A model generated the notes under the pieces. It searched no databases. It worked only from the letters and a program-made list of their open reading frames with translations, and was not told where the DNA came from. Of a DNA stretch of 64,000 bases, positions 35,127 through 43,557 are shown piece after piece. The stretch spans positions 47,646 to 111,645 of the forward strand of contig KV835870.1 in assembly GCA_001838165.1 (NCBI GenBank). The letters are read 5' to 3'. Numbering within the stretch: position 1 is the stretch's first letter; every line of letters begins with the position of its first letter. A program made the position numbers and the translations under genes. The DNA comes from Actinomyces sp. HMSC035G02 (lineage in GTDB: Bacteria > Actinomycetota > Actinomycetes > Actinomycetales > Actinomycetaceae).

Positions 35127-36875
35127 TCAGGCCACCTCGCTTTCGCTCGCGGCGTTCTGGGAATCGTAGATCTCTCGGTACTCCCCGCCCGCTGCCATGA
35201 GCTCCTCGTGGGTGCCGCGTTCCTTGATGCGACCGTCGTCGAGGACGATGATCTGGTCGGCGTGGCTCACCGAGGACAGACGTTGGGCGATGATGATCGT
35301 CGTCGTGCCCGGGATCTCGGTCTCGAAGGCGTGACGAATGAGCGTGTCGGTCTTGGTGTCGACGGCGGAGGTCGAGTCGTCCAGGATGAGGATTTTCGGG
35401 TTCTTCAGCAGCGCGCGGGCGATGCACAGGCGCTGCTTCTGGCCGCCCGACACGTTGCTGCCACCTCGGGAGATCACGTAGTCGTAGCCCCCGGGCAGCT
35501 GCTGGATGAACTCGTCGGCCTGCGCGAGCTTGCACGCATGCTCAATCTGCTCGTCGGTCGCGTCCGGGTTGCCCCAGCGCATGTTGTCCTTGATCGTGCC
35601 GGAGAAGAGAACGTTCTTCTGCAGGACGACGGAGACCGCGTCGCGCAGCGCGCTCAGCTCATAGTCGCGCACGTCGCGCCCGCCGACCTTCACGGATCCC
35701 TCGGAGACGTCGTAGAGGCGGCAGATCAGCTGGATGAGCGACGTCTTGGAGGAGCCCGTGCCGCCCACGATGCCGAGCGTCGAACCCGACTCGATACTCA
35801 GGTTGATATCGGACAGCGCGTTCTCTTCGGCGCTCTCGGAGTACTTGAAGGACACGCCCTCGAAGACCACGGAGCCGTCCGCAACCTCGGTGGCACCATT
35901 GGCCGGGGAGGTCAGTGACGGGTCGTGGTTGAGGACCTCGGCGATACGGTGCGCGGACTCGGCGGCCATCGTCGCCATAACGAAGATGAAGGCAAGCATG
36001 AGCATGTGCGCGAGGATCTGGATGCCGTAGGTGATGAGAGCGGTCAGGCCACCCTTCGTCAGCTCGGTACCGCCAGAGTTCACGATGATCGAGGCGCCGA
36101 CGTAGTCGACGGCAATAATCGCGGCGAAGATGAAGAACATCATGACGGGACTGTTGAGCGCGATGAGCTTCTCGGCGTTCGTGAAGTCCTTACGCACATC
36201 CTGCGAGGCGGCGCGGAACTTCGTGGTCTCATGCTCCTCGGTGACGAAGGACTTCACCACGCGGATCGCTGCAACGTTCTCCTGCACGGAGTTGTTCAGG
36301 GCGTCGTACTTCTTGAAGATGCGACGGAAAATCGGGAAGGCGACCAGCACAATGGCGGCCAGGATGATGGCGAGAACCGGAACCATCCCGAGGAAGATGA
36401 GGGCCATCTGGACGTTAATGCGGAACGCCATGACGATGGAGAAGACGATCATGAGGGGCACGCGCACCGCGATACGAATGAGCATGCCAAAGGCGTTTTG
36501 CACGTTGGTGACGTCCGTCGTCATACGGGTGACCAGCGAGGACGTGGAGAAGCGGTCAATGTCCGCGAACGAGAAGTCCTGCACCTTGAAGAAGAGATCC
36601 TGACGCAGATTCTTCGCCAGGCCGACCGAGGCGGTTGCCGCGAAACGCGCGGACAGAATGCCGCACGCGAGCGAGGCGAACGCCAGTCCGGTGAGGATGA
36701 GGCCCAGGCTCATGACGGGGCTCAGGGACATGCCGTCGAGCGCATCCACCAGCGAGACCATGGTCAGCGGGATCAGGCACTCGAGGATGACCTCCCCGAT
36801 GATGAACAGCGGGGTCAGGATCGCGGGTTTCTTGAACTCGCGCAGCCTCCCCACCAGCGTTCGAATCGTCTTCAT
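35127..36875 (-). CDS. ABC exporter half-transporter with degenerate catalytic glutamate
   Basis: A 582-residue partner of the following gene, with a six-helix exporter domain and an ATPase domain: Walker A GGTGSSKT near residue 372, signature VSGGQ, and Walker B ILILDDSTSAVD near 497, where aspartate replaces the catalytic glutamate. This asymmetric composition (one consensus, one degenerate site) is the hallmark of heterodimeric exporters. The gene starts with ATG 36873-36875 and is first in the two-gene operon. No regulator gene lies next to it. Confidence 0.92.
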   Translation of the reverse strand: MKTIRTLVGRLREFKKPAILTPLFIIGEVILECLIPLTMVSLVDALDGMSLSPVMSLGLILTGLAFASLACGILSARFAATASVGLAKNLRQDLFFKVQDFSFADIDRFSTSSLVTRMTTDVTNVQNAFGMLIRIAVRVPLMIVFSIVMAFRINVQMALIFLGMVPVLAIILAAIVLVAFPIFRRIFKKYDALNNSVQENVAAIRVVKSFVTEEHETTKFRAASQDVRKDFTNAEKLIALNSPVMMFFIFAAIIAVDYVGASIIVNSGGTELTKGGLTALITYGIQILAHMLMLAFIFVMATMAAESAHRIAEVLNHDPSLTSPANGATEVADGSVVFEGVSFKYSESAEENALSDINLSIESGSTLGIVGGTGSSKTSLIQLICRLYDVSEGSVKVGGRDVRDYELSALRDAVSVVLQKNVLFSGTIKDNMRWGNPDATDEQIEHACKLAQADEFIQQLPGGYDYVISRGGSNVSGGQKQRLCIARALLKNPKILILDDSTSAVDTKTDTLIRHAFETEIPGTTTIIIAQRLSSVSHADQIIVLDDGRIKERGTHEELMAAGGEYREIYDSQNAASESEVA

Positions 36876-36929
36876 GTATCTCCTCTTCGTTCCCTACGGG
36901 CTTCTCATAGACGAGGCCGGGGAGCGTAT

Positions 36930-37907
36930 TCAGCGCCCGTGCAGCCTGCAGATGGTGATAAGTGCTTTTTCGATGGCGCGCTGCGGGTCCCGCGACGCGC
37001 CCTTTGTTTCGGCGTCCGCCGTGGCGATAGCGCCGAAGGCTCCCGCCAGCGAGGCGTCGGACCAGCCGCGCAGCTCACGCCGGGCTCGGTCCACCTGCCA
37101 GGGGGCCATCTTGAGGGCGGATGCGGATCCGCCGATCGACACCTTCGCCATGGCACGGAACTTCATAGCCAGGGCGGTGACGAGCAGCTGGGGGGCAATG
37201 CCTGTGGCGAACGCGTGGCGCGCAAGCGTCAGGGCCTTCGCCGAGTTGCCAGCGACGGCAGCGTCCGCGACGTCGTAGCCCGTTGCCTCGACGCGTCCGG
37301 CCTGGTAGCGCCGCACGTCCTCCAGCGTGATGCGTCCACTGACGTCGGAGAGCAGCTGGGCCAGGGCGCCGGCCATCGCGCGCGGGTCGTTACCCAGCGC
37401 ATCGACGAGGGCCTGCTGGGCCTCGGTGTCCATCTGGCGGCGCGCGGCGCGCACGTCGGAGGCGATGAGCGCCAGCTTGTCGCGGTCGTTCTTGAGCGGT
37501 TCGGCGGGGATCACGGGCCATTTCGCCTTCGTGATCGCGTCGATGACCTTCTTGCCACGGGCGTTGCCCCCGGGGTGTGCCAGGAACATCCACACATCGG
37601 GGGCAGGCGAAGCCGAGTATGCGATGAGGTCGTTCGCGAGGGCGTCGCTCATTGTTTCCAGGTCCCGGATGATGACCATGCGGGATTCGCCGAAGAGCGA
37701 GGGCGATGCGATGACGTCGAGCTGCCCGGCCTGGTAGGTGGCCGCGTTGATGTCGGTGCGCTCGAGGTTGGGGTCGGCCTCGTGGGCGAGGGCGCGCAGC
37801 TGGTCGAGGGCGCGGTCGACGAGAAGGCCCTCGGGGCCTTTGATCAACACGATGGGTGCCAGCGTGATCTGGGCTGGCGCCGCCGGGCGAGAACCGCGTG
37901 CTGCCAC
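36930..37907 (-). CDS. holA: DNA polymerase III subunit delta
   Basis: The delta subunit of the clamp loader opens the beta clamp. The 325-residue protein has the family pattern: IVLIKGPEGLLVDRALDQL at the start, SPSLFGESRMVIIRDLE in domain I, and the C-terminal collar region (LRGWSDASLAGAFGAIATAD). It starts at a GTG (37905-37907) following AGGAAG. It lies downstream of comEA and comEC, an order seen across actinobacteria and Firmicutes. A copy of the repeated word lies just after it (36911-36922). Confidence 0.93.
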   Translation of the reverse strand: MAARGSRPAAPAQITLAPIVLIKGPEGLLVDRALDQLRALAHEADPNLERTDINAATYQAGQLDVIASPSLFGESRMVIIRDLETMSDALANDLIAYSASPAPDVWMFLAHPGGNARGKKVIDAITKAKWPVIPAEPLKNDRDKLALIASDVRAARRQMDTEAQQALVDALGNDPRAMAGALAQLLSDVSGRITLEDVRRYQAGRVEATGYDVADAAVAGNSAKALTLARHAFATGIAPQLLVTALAMKFRAMAKVSIGGSASALKMAPWQVDRARRELRGWSDASLAGAFGAIATADAETKGASRDPQRAIEKALITICRLHGR

Positions 37908-38068
37908 GTCTTCCTGCCTTTCCGCTGAAACGGTAACTGTCTAAGTCTGCCACCGAGCGAGCTCATCTGCGTCCGTCTTTGCCGTGGGCGGACGCTACTC
38001 GTGGCAGGTGTCACCCGGTTGCAGCGCCGTTGCACAGTCTCGGCCGCTCGTCGGTCAGCACTGATCAC

Positions 38069-39619
38069 TCAGGCCTCGTCGGCATTGACGATCGGGAATG
38101 CCCACCGCTTCCACGCGCGCCACGCTACCCATCCGCCGCCGCAGCATGCGTACACACCCAAGACTGTCGAGGATCCACCGGGCACATGCACCCCGGTTCC
38201 GGGCAGGGAGGCGCACATGCGCGCTGCCCCTGCGATCCACGCGGTCGCCCACGAAGCAACGACGGCGCATGCGGAGGCGACGCGCATGTTCAGCGGGGAG
38301 ATGAGAGCGCCCGCGAGCCCGGCGACGGTGGCGACCGGAACGGCGGGCTCGGCAATGACGTTGGCCGCGATCCCCCACACCGGTACGTTTCCGGAGAGCG
38401 ACACGATGAGCGGCGCGGTCGCCAGCTCCGCGAAGGCGGGCACGCACACCATCTCTACGAGGCGGCGAAGCATCTTCCCCGCGCGCGTGTCCCCTCGTAT
38501 TCGCCGGCGACAGCGCCGCACCAGCGCCGCGGAGGGACCGACGACCGCGAGCGCGGCGAGCGCCGACAGGGCGAATCCGTAGGAGCGGGATGACCAGGGG
38601 TCGATAAGGAGGGTGGCGATGACGACGGCGCAGAGGGCGGCGACGGATTGGCCCTCGCGTCCGAGAATGAGCCCGAGGGTGGCGACGGCTGCGACGCAGA
38701 CGGAGCGCACGACGGAGGGGTCTGGTCCGACGAGGATGAGGATTGTGCCCAGGACGAGGATGGTAGCCCCGAGGCGTAGGGGTTTTCGCGCGGGGACGAT
38801 GAGGGTGACGGTGGCGAGGACGATGACGATGTGGGATCCGGAGACGGCGGTGAGGTGGGTGAGGGAGGTTTTCTTCATCGCGTCGGATAGGTCTGCGGGC
38901 ATTGCGCGGTCGTCTCCGATCGCCATGCCGGGGACGAGGGAGCGTGCGTCCCTGGGCAGTGGAGCGCATGCGTGGGCGAAGGCCCGGTGGGTGGAGCGCA
39001 TCCAGGCGGACAGACCACCGGGCCTCTCGATGAGCTGGGCACGCCTGACCCGTATGGTGCCTACCGATGGCGCGTCGGCGGCAAAGGTCGCGTCGAGGCT
39101 CCCCCAGACCTCATAGACGTCGCCGCGCGCGGCGTCCCGCCACCCGGGCGCGCGCACGAGTGCGGTGGCGTTCGAGGCGTGCCACTCCTCCCCCACGGAG
39201 ACGGCCTCGAGGCGCGCGCGGGAGCTTCGTGTCGCGGAGAACCCGGACGAGGCCGGGGCCGGGTCGGTCTGGAGGACAACCCGCGCGTGGATGGGGCCAG
39301 AGTCCCGGCGGGCGGGGGCGGCGTCGTATTGTCGACGGGCGGTGGATCCGACCGCGAGCGCGCAAGCCACACAGGCGAGGAGGAGTGCGAGGCCGAGGCG
39401 GACGGACCTTGGTGGGGTGAGGGCGTGCCTGGGAGCCTTCCGGTTTCGTTGCGAGCGCGCGTAGGAGGCGGCGCATCCGAGCGCGACGAGGGCGCACGCT
39501 CCAATCCATGCCCATTGAGCTGGGTGGCCTGTCGCCCACCAGGTGGCGGCCCAGGTTCCGGTGGCTGCGGGCGCGAGGCGCAGGTCGATCATGCGGGGAG
39601 CGCATTGGGTGTCACTCAT
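38069..39619 (-). CDS. comEC: ComEC/Rec2-type DNA uptake channel, competence domain only
   Basis: ComEC transports single-stranded DNA across the membrane in transformation. This 516-residue protein has two N-terminal helices, an OB-like region, then the competence domain with its hallmark block MKKTSLTHLTAVSGSHIVIV and many membrane segments. It ends shortly after these; the C-terminal metallo-beta-lactamase domain, thought to be a nuclease in longer homologues, is absent. Short forms occur in actinobacteria. Its ATG (39617-39619) overlaps the comEA stop. An exact copy of the repeated 13-mer lies in the coding sequence. Confidence 0.92.
   Translation of the reverse strand: MSDTQCAPRMIDLRLAPAATGTWAATWWATGHPAQWAWIGACALVALGCAASYARSQRNRKAPRHALTPPRSVRLGLALLLACVACALAVGSTARRQYDAAPARRDSGPIHARVVLQTDPAPASSGFSATRSSRARLEAVSVGEEWHASNATALVRAPGWRDAARGDVYEVWGSLDATFAADAPSVGTIRVRRAQLIERPGGLSAWMRSTHRAFAHACAPLPRDARSLVPGMAIGDDRAMPADLSDAMKKTSLTHLTAVSGSHIVIVLATVTLIVPARKPLRLGATILVLGTILILVGPDPSVVRSVCVAAVATLGLILGREGQSVAALCAVVIATLLIDPWSSRSYGFALSALAALAVVGPSAALVRRCRRRIRGDTRAGKMLRRLVEMVCVPAFAELATAPLIVSLSGNVPVWGIAANVIAEPAVPVATVAGLAGALISPLNMRVASACAVVASWATAWIAGAARMCASLPGTGVHVPGGSSTVLGVYACCGGGWVAWRAWKRWAFPIVNADEA
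39247..39259 (+). repeat. Copy of a dispersed 13-bp word, ACGAGGCCGGGGC
   Basis: This exact copy lies within comEC. The 12-bp core ACGAGGCCGGGG, on either strand, also begins at 13947, 17115, 17154, 20944, 26706, 27794, 36911, 40828, 42585, 44940, 44978, 52791 and 63252; nine of the 14 copies extend to the full 13-mer. Eight are intergenic, in part as inverted pairs that form terminators, and six lie in genes (rsmE, hemW twice, comEC, the HerA-like gene, the acyl-CoA synthetase gene). One-mismatch forms occur at 28719, 42548, 43190, 45267, 54685, 58340, 60214 and 60253. From base composition I would expect fewer than one copy in 64 kb. Confidence 0.8.
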
Positions 39620-40347
39620 CAGCACACACCCGGCCGGATCTTCTCGATGAGAGACGGGCCGATGCCGGGGATGTCGTCGAGTTCTTCGACGGTCGACAGG
39701 CGAGGGTGCGTGGCCCGGTAGGAGATGATGCGTGTGGCAAGTGCCGGACCGATGCCGGGCAGGGTTTGGAGCTCGGCCTCGGTGGCTGTGGCCAGTCGGA
39801 TGCACGTCCCCGCGGGGGTGCCCGCCTCGGAGGCGACTGGTGGCGATTCCCCGACGACGCCGACCCGGATCTGTTCCCCGTCGACGAGGAGTCGGGCGAG
39901 GTTAATCGATTCCAGGTCGGCCTCGGGCGTTGCGCCTCCGGCTGCCGTGATGGCGTCGATGACTCGGGAGGAAGCCGGAAGGGTGAGCACTCCCGGGGAA
40001 GCCACGGCGCCGGAGACATAGACGACGACATCGTCGGTGCGCTCCCCTGCAGGCGCGGGTGCGGATGGGGACGGGCCTGTCGCGACTGCCGCGGCCTCGC
40101 TCTCTTCTCCTTCAGAGGAGGATTGAGCGAGGACTTGGGAGTGCTCACGTACCGCTGCGTGCCTCCACACCCCCACGGCCGCGATCAGGGCGACCACGAC
40201 GATCAGCGCGGCCACGGTCGTTCCTCCGGGCAGGAGGCGGGCGACGCTCGGCTCGGCGGGTTCGTCATCCTCAGTGAGGGCGCTGTCGTACACGGCTTTC
40301 GTCAGCGCCGCCATGCGCCGACGAGCCAACCATCGTGACACGTTCAT
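39619..40347 (-). CDS. comEA: DNA receptor ComEA (SLBB plus helix-hairpin-helix)
   Basis: ComEA binds double-stranded DNA outside the membrane during transformation. The 242-residue protein has one membrane helix at about 45-62 (AALIVVVALIAAVGVW), a flexible acidic and Pro-rich linker, an SLBB-type domain (VVVYVSGAVASPGVLTLPAS) and two C-terminal helix-hairpin-helix motifs (LPGIGPALATRI, IPGIGPSLIEKI). It starts at the ATG 40345-40347 and overlaps comEC. It is divergent from the HerA-like gene; a DnaA box lies between them. Confidence 0.94.
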   Translation of the reverse strand: MNVSRWLARRRMAALTKAVYDSALTEDDEPAEPSVARLLPGGTTVAALIVVVALIAAVGVWRHAAVREHSQVLAQSSSEGEESEAAAVATGPSPSAPAPAGERTDDVVVYVSGAVASPGVLTLPASSRVIDAITAAGGATPEADLESINLARLLVDGEQIRVGVVGESPPVASEAGTPAGTCIRLATATEAELQTLPGIGPALATRIISYRATHPRLSTVEELDDIPGIGPSLIEKIRPGVC

Positions 40348-40399
40348 GCCCGCACGCTAACGCCTGCGAAGGCGCGAAGAAAAGCAGAAAGACAACCCC

Positions 40400-40408
40400 T
40401 GTGGATAA
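40400..40408 (-). promoter_or_regulatory. DnaA box between comEA and the HerA-like gene
   Basis: TGTGGATAA, complement of the consensus DnaA box TTATCCACA, lies in the 206-bp divergent intergenic region. It is the third perfect box in the window after the pair at 31807 and 31837. Confidence 0.5.
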
Positions 40409-40553
40409 CTCCAACGCGCGCGTAGGGGTTGTGGACGAATCCCACATCCGCCCCACCCCGCATAACTCGCATGGGACCGCGGTCCCAAGGGATACTGTTC
40501 CGGTAACGTCGAAGTACAGTGGCGCACCGCGCCCAGAGCCGAAAGGCCACACC

Positions 40554-42530
40554 ATGAGCGAGAACATCGAGGACCTCAAGGCACAGCTCGCCGCAGCGGA
40601 AGCGGCCGCGAAGGCCGCCGAGGCAGAGGCCGCCCGCGCAAAGGCCGAAGCGCTGCGACTTCAGCTTGAAGCACAGGGAAGCTCGGCCGCAGACGCACCT
40701 GCCGCCACAGCCGAGGACGAGACCCAGCAGGCGGAAGCCGCCCGCGCAACGGCCGACGCACTGCGCACCCAGGTGGAGGCCGCCGAGGCCGCCCCAGAGT
40801 CCCCCGCTGCCGAAGCACCCGCAGCCGCCCCGGCCTCGTCCCCCGCCCCGAGCGAAGAACTGTCGGCTTTCGCCACCCAGATCCAGGGTGCCTACTCCTG
40901 GGATGTCCCCGCTGTCACGATCGGCACGCTCATCGACAATGGCGCGCGCGTGCCCGGCGTGAGCGCCAAGATGCCGCTGCCCATGTTCAACCGCCACCTC
41001 CTGGTCGCCGGCGCGACGGGCACGGGCAAGACCCGTACCCTCCAGCTCCTGGCCGAGGGCCTGTCCGCGAACGGCTCCTCCGTCCTCCTGTGCGACGTCA
41101 AGGGCGACCTGACCGGCCTGGCCGAGGCCGGGGCCAGCTCCGAGAAACTCCTGAGCCGCACCGCGGCCAACGGTCAGGACTGGGCGTCGTCCTCGTTCCC
41201 GATTGAGCTGCTGAGCCTGGGCGGCGCGGATTCGCAGTTCCCGGGTGTGCCCGTGCGCGCCCAGATCTCTGACTTCGGCCCGATCCTGCTCGCCCGCGCG
41301 CTCGCCCTCAACACCACGCAGGAGCAGGCCCTCCAGCTGATCTTCGCGTGGGCGGACGGCCAGGGCCTCGAGCTCATCGACCTGCCCGACCTGCGCGCCG
41401 TCATCTCCTTCCTGACCTCGGATGAGGGCAAGGACGAGCTGGCCACGATCGGCGGCGTCTCCAAGGCCACCGCCGGCGTCATCCTGCGTGCCCTGACCGC
41501 GCTCGAGTCCCAGGGCGGCGGCCAGTTCTTCGGCGCCCCCGGCTTCGACACGGCCGACCTCATGCGCATGGATTCCACTGGCCGCGGCATCATCTCTCTG
41601 CTCGGCGTCGGCGACATCTCCTCGCGCCCCGCACTGGTCAGCGCCGTCATCATGTTCCTGCTCGCCAACCTCTTCTCCACCCTGCCCGAGGTCGGCGACG
41701 TTGAGCGCCCCAAGCTCGTATTCTTCTTCGACGAGGCGCACCTGCTGTTTGCGGACGCCACCAAGGAGTTCGAGCGCCAGGTCGTCCAGACCGTGCGCCT
41801 CATCCGTTCCAAGGGCGTGGGTGTCGTCTTCGTGACGCAGACCCCCAAGGACATCCCCTCCGACGTCCTCGCCCAGCTCGGTTCGCGCATCCAGCACGGC
41901 CTGCGCGCCTCCACGCCGGACGACTTCAAGAAGCTCAAGGCCACGGTCCAGACCTTCCCGAAGACGTCCCTCGAACTCGACGAGGTCCTCACCACCCTGG
42001 GCACCGGCGAGGCCGTCGTGACCGTCCTGGATCCGAAGGGTAACCCGACTCCGGTCACGCCGGTCGGTATCTGGGCACCCGCCTCCGTCATGGGCCCCGC
42101 ATCCGCCGACACGGTCGCGCGCATCAACCAGTCCAGCGTCATCATGGGCCGCTACCGCGACGCCGTGAACCCGGACTCGGCCGAGGAAAAGCTCGAGCGC
42201 CGCGCGGCCGATGCACAGGCCGCCCGCGAGGAAGCCATCGCCCAGGAAGAGGCCGCGAGGGAGGCCGAACGCCTGCAAAAGGAGGCCGAGAAGGAAGCCG
42301 AGCGCGCCGCCAAGGAGGCCGAGAAGGCCGCCGCCAAGGAAGAGGCTGCTCGCCAGAAGGAAATGGAGAAGCTGCGCCGCCAGGTCGAAAAGCAGCAGGA
42401 GAAGGAGGAGGCCGCCCGCCAGCGCGCCGCCGAACGCCGCACCCGCCAGGTCGAAAACGTCCTCGGGTCCGTCCTGCGCACCGCCGGCCGCGAGATCACC
42501 CGCTCCATCTTCGGCACGCGCAAGCGCTGA
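40554..42530 (+). CDS. HerA-like helicase/ATPase (DUF853 family) with coiled-coil ends
   Basis: A 658-residue protein. The N-terminal 110 residues are Ala/Glu-rich coiled coil and linker (LKAQLAAAEAAAKAAEAEA), then a HerA/FtsK-type ATPase with Walker A GATGTGKT at 153-160, Walker B LVFFFDEAHLLF, and an arginine-containing motif near GSRIQHGLRASTPDDF; the last 130 residues form another highly charged coiled coil ending in a basic tail. DUF853 proteins are hexameric DNA-pumping ATPase relatives whose role is unclear. It is single, without a NurA-type nuclease gene nearby. The ATG at 40554 follows GAAAGG. An exact 13-mer copy lies in the coding sequence. Confidence 0.88.
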   Translation: MSENIEDLKAQLAAAEAAAKAAEAEAARAKAEALRLQLEAQGSSAADAPAATAEDETQQAEAARATADALRTQVEAAEAAPESPAAEAPAAAPASSPAPSEELSAFATQIQGAYSWDVPAVTIGTLIDNGARVPGVSAKMPLPMFNRHLLVAGATGTGKTRTLQLLAEGLSANGSSVLLCDVKGDLTGLAEAGASSEKLLSRTAANGQDWASSSFPIELLSLGGADSQFPGVPVRAQISDFGPILLARALALNTTQEQALQLIFAWADGQGLELIDLPDLRAVISFLTSDEGKDELATIGGVSKATAGVILRALTALESQGGGQFFGAPGFDTADLMRMDSTGRGIISLLGVGDISSRPALVSAVIMFLLANLFSTLPEVGDVERPKLVFFFDEAHLLFADATKEFERQVVQTVRLIRSKGVGVVFVTQTPKDIPSDVLAQLGSRIQHGLRASTPDDFKKLKATVQTFPKTSLELDEVLTTLGTGEAVVTVLDPKGNPTPVTPVGIWAPASVMGPASADTVARINQSSVIMGRYRDAVNPDSAEEKLERRAADAQAAREEAIAQEEAAREAERLQKEAEKEAERAAKEAEKAAAKEEAARQKEMEKLRRQVEKQQEKEEAARQRAAERRTRQVENVLGSVLRTAGREITRSIFGTRKR

Positions 42531-42547
42531 CCCTTCCGTTTTTCGGC

Positions 42548-42596
42548 ACGAGGCCGAGGCTGGGGCTCCTTCGGGGAGTCCGGGCCCCGGCCTCGT
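42548..42596 (+). terminator. Terminator-like inverted pair of the repeated word
   Basis: ACGAGGCCGAGGC (42548-42560) pairs with GCCCCGGCCTCGT (42584-42596) with one mismatch, around an inner GC-rich stem closed by a TTC-type loop. It follows the HerA-like gene by 17 bp. Only CTCA follows, no T-run. Confidence 0.65.
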
Positions 42597-42678
42597 CTCA
42601 CAGTGCGGCCGTTGTGCCAAGAAACGGCAAAGTGGAGTAAGCTGCAACGCAATCGACCAACTTTCACGGGAGACCCTG

Positions 42679-43485
42679 ATGCGTATCGGATTCATCGGAA
42701 CGGGAGCCATGGCCCAGGCCATCGCTCGCGGTGCCGTCGCGTCCGGCGTCGATCCCGCGACCCTGGTCTTCTCCAACCGCACCGCCGCCAAGGCCTGCGA
42801 TCTCGCCGACGAACTCGGCGCGGCAGCCGCGTCCTCGAACGCCTCCCTGGCCCGCCAGGCAGACATCGTCATCCTGGCCGTCAAGCCCAAGGACCAGCGC
42901 GCGGTCATCAAGGAGATCTCCCCCATCGTGGTCGGTCGACCCGACGTCTGCATCGTCTCCCTGGCGGCGGGGCGCACCCTCGACCAGATCACCACTGACT
43001 TCGGCGCGGGCATCCCACTCGTGCGCGTCATGCCGAACGTCGCGGCCACCGTCGGGCAGTCCATGACCGCCCTGACGGCCGCGCGCGCCACCGACGCGCA
43101 GGTCGCAGCCGTCCGATCCCTCATGGACTCGGTCGGCCGCACCATCCTCATTGACGAGGACTATTTCCCCGTGTTCCAGGCCCTGGCCTCGTGCTCTCCG
43201 GCCTGGTATTTCCAGATTGTTGATTCTTTCGCCCGCGCTGGTCTCAAGCACGGCCTGTCCAAGGACAGCGCCGTCGAGATCGCCGCACAGGCGATGGCGG
43301 GAGCCGCTGCACTGCTCCTCGCCGAACGCGAGGCGGGCACGATCCCCGCGCAACTCATTGATCGGGTGACGAGCCCCGGCGGCACCACAATCGCAGGATT
43401 GCTGGCCGCCGAGGAAGGTGGTTTGTCGACCGCACTGGTAGGTGCCGTCGACGCATCCATCCACGCCGATTCCCATCTCGGCTGA
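42679..43485 (+). CDS. proC: Pyrroline-5-carboxylate reductase
   Basis: ProC catalyses the last step of proline synthesis with NADPH. The 268-residue protein has the nucleotide-binding start MRIGFIGTGAMAQAIARG, the ILAVKPKDQ strand, VRVMPNVAATVGQSM and the C-terminal signature VTSPGGTTIAGLLAAEEGGL. The ATG at 42679 follows GGGAG. TAAGCT at 42638-42643 may be the -10. Proline is made here without proA or proB adjacent. Assignment is secure. Confidence 0.95.
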   Translation: MRIGFIGTGAMAQAIARGAVASGVDPATLVFSNRTAAKACDLADELGAAAASSNASLARQADIVILAVKPKDQRAVIKEISPIVVGRPDVCIVSLAAGRTLDQITTDFGAGIPLVRVMPNVAATVGQSMTALTAARATDAQVAAVRSLMDSVGRTILIDEDYFPVFQALASCSPAWYFQIVDSFARAGLKHGLSKDSAVEIAAQAMAGAAALLLAEREAGTIPAQLIDRVTSPGGTTIAGLLAAEEGGLSTALVGAVDASIHADSHLG

Positions 43486-43557
43486 CACCACCTGCCGCAC
43501 AGCGGCTTACCTCCCCCTTATTTGGCGCACCCGCGCACCCTCAACACAGGAACACAC

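Noticed and set aside
40344-43151. A 935-residue minus-strand open frame across the HerA-like and proC genes
   Set aside because: Both plus-strand proteins have unmistakable motifs and ribosome binding sites; the minus frame is low complexity.
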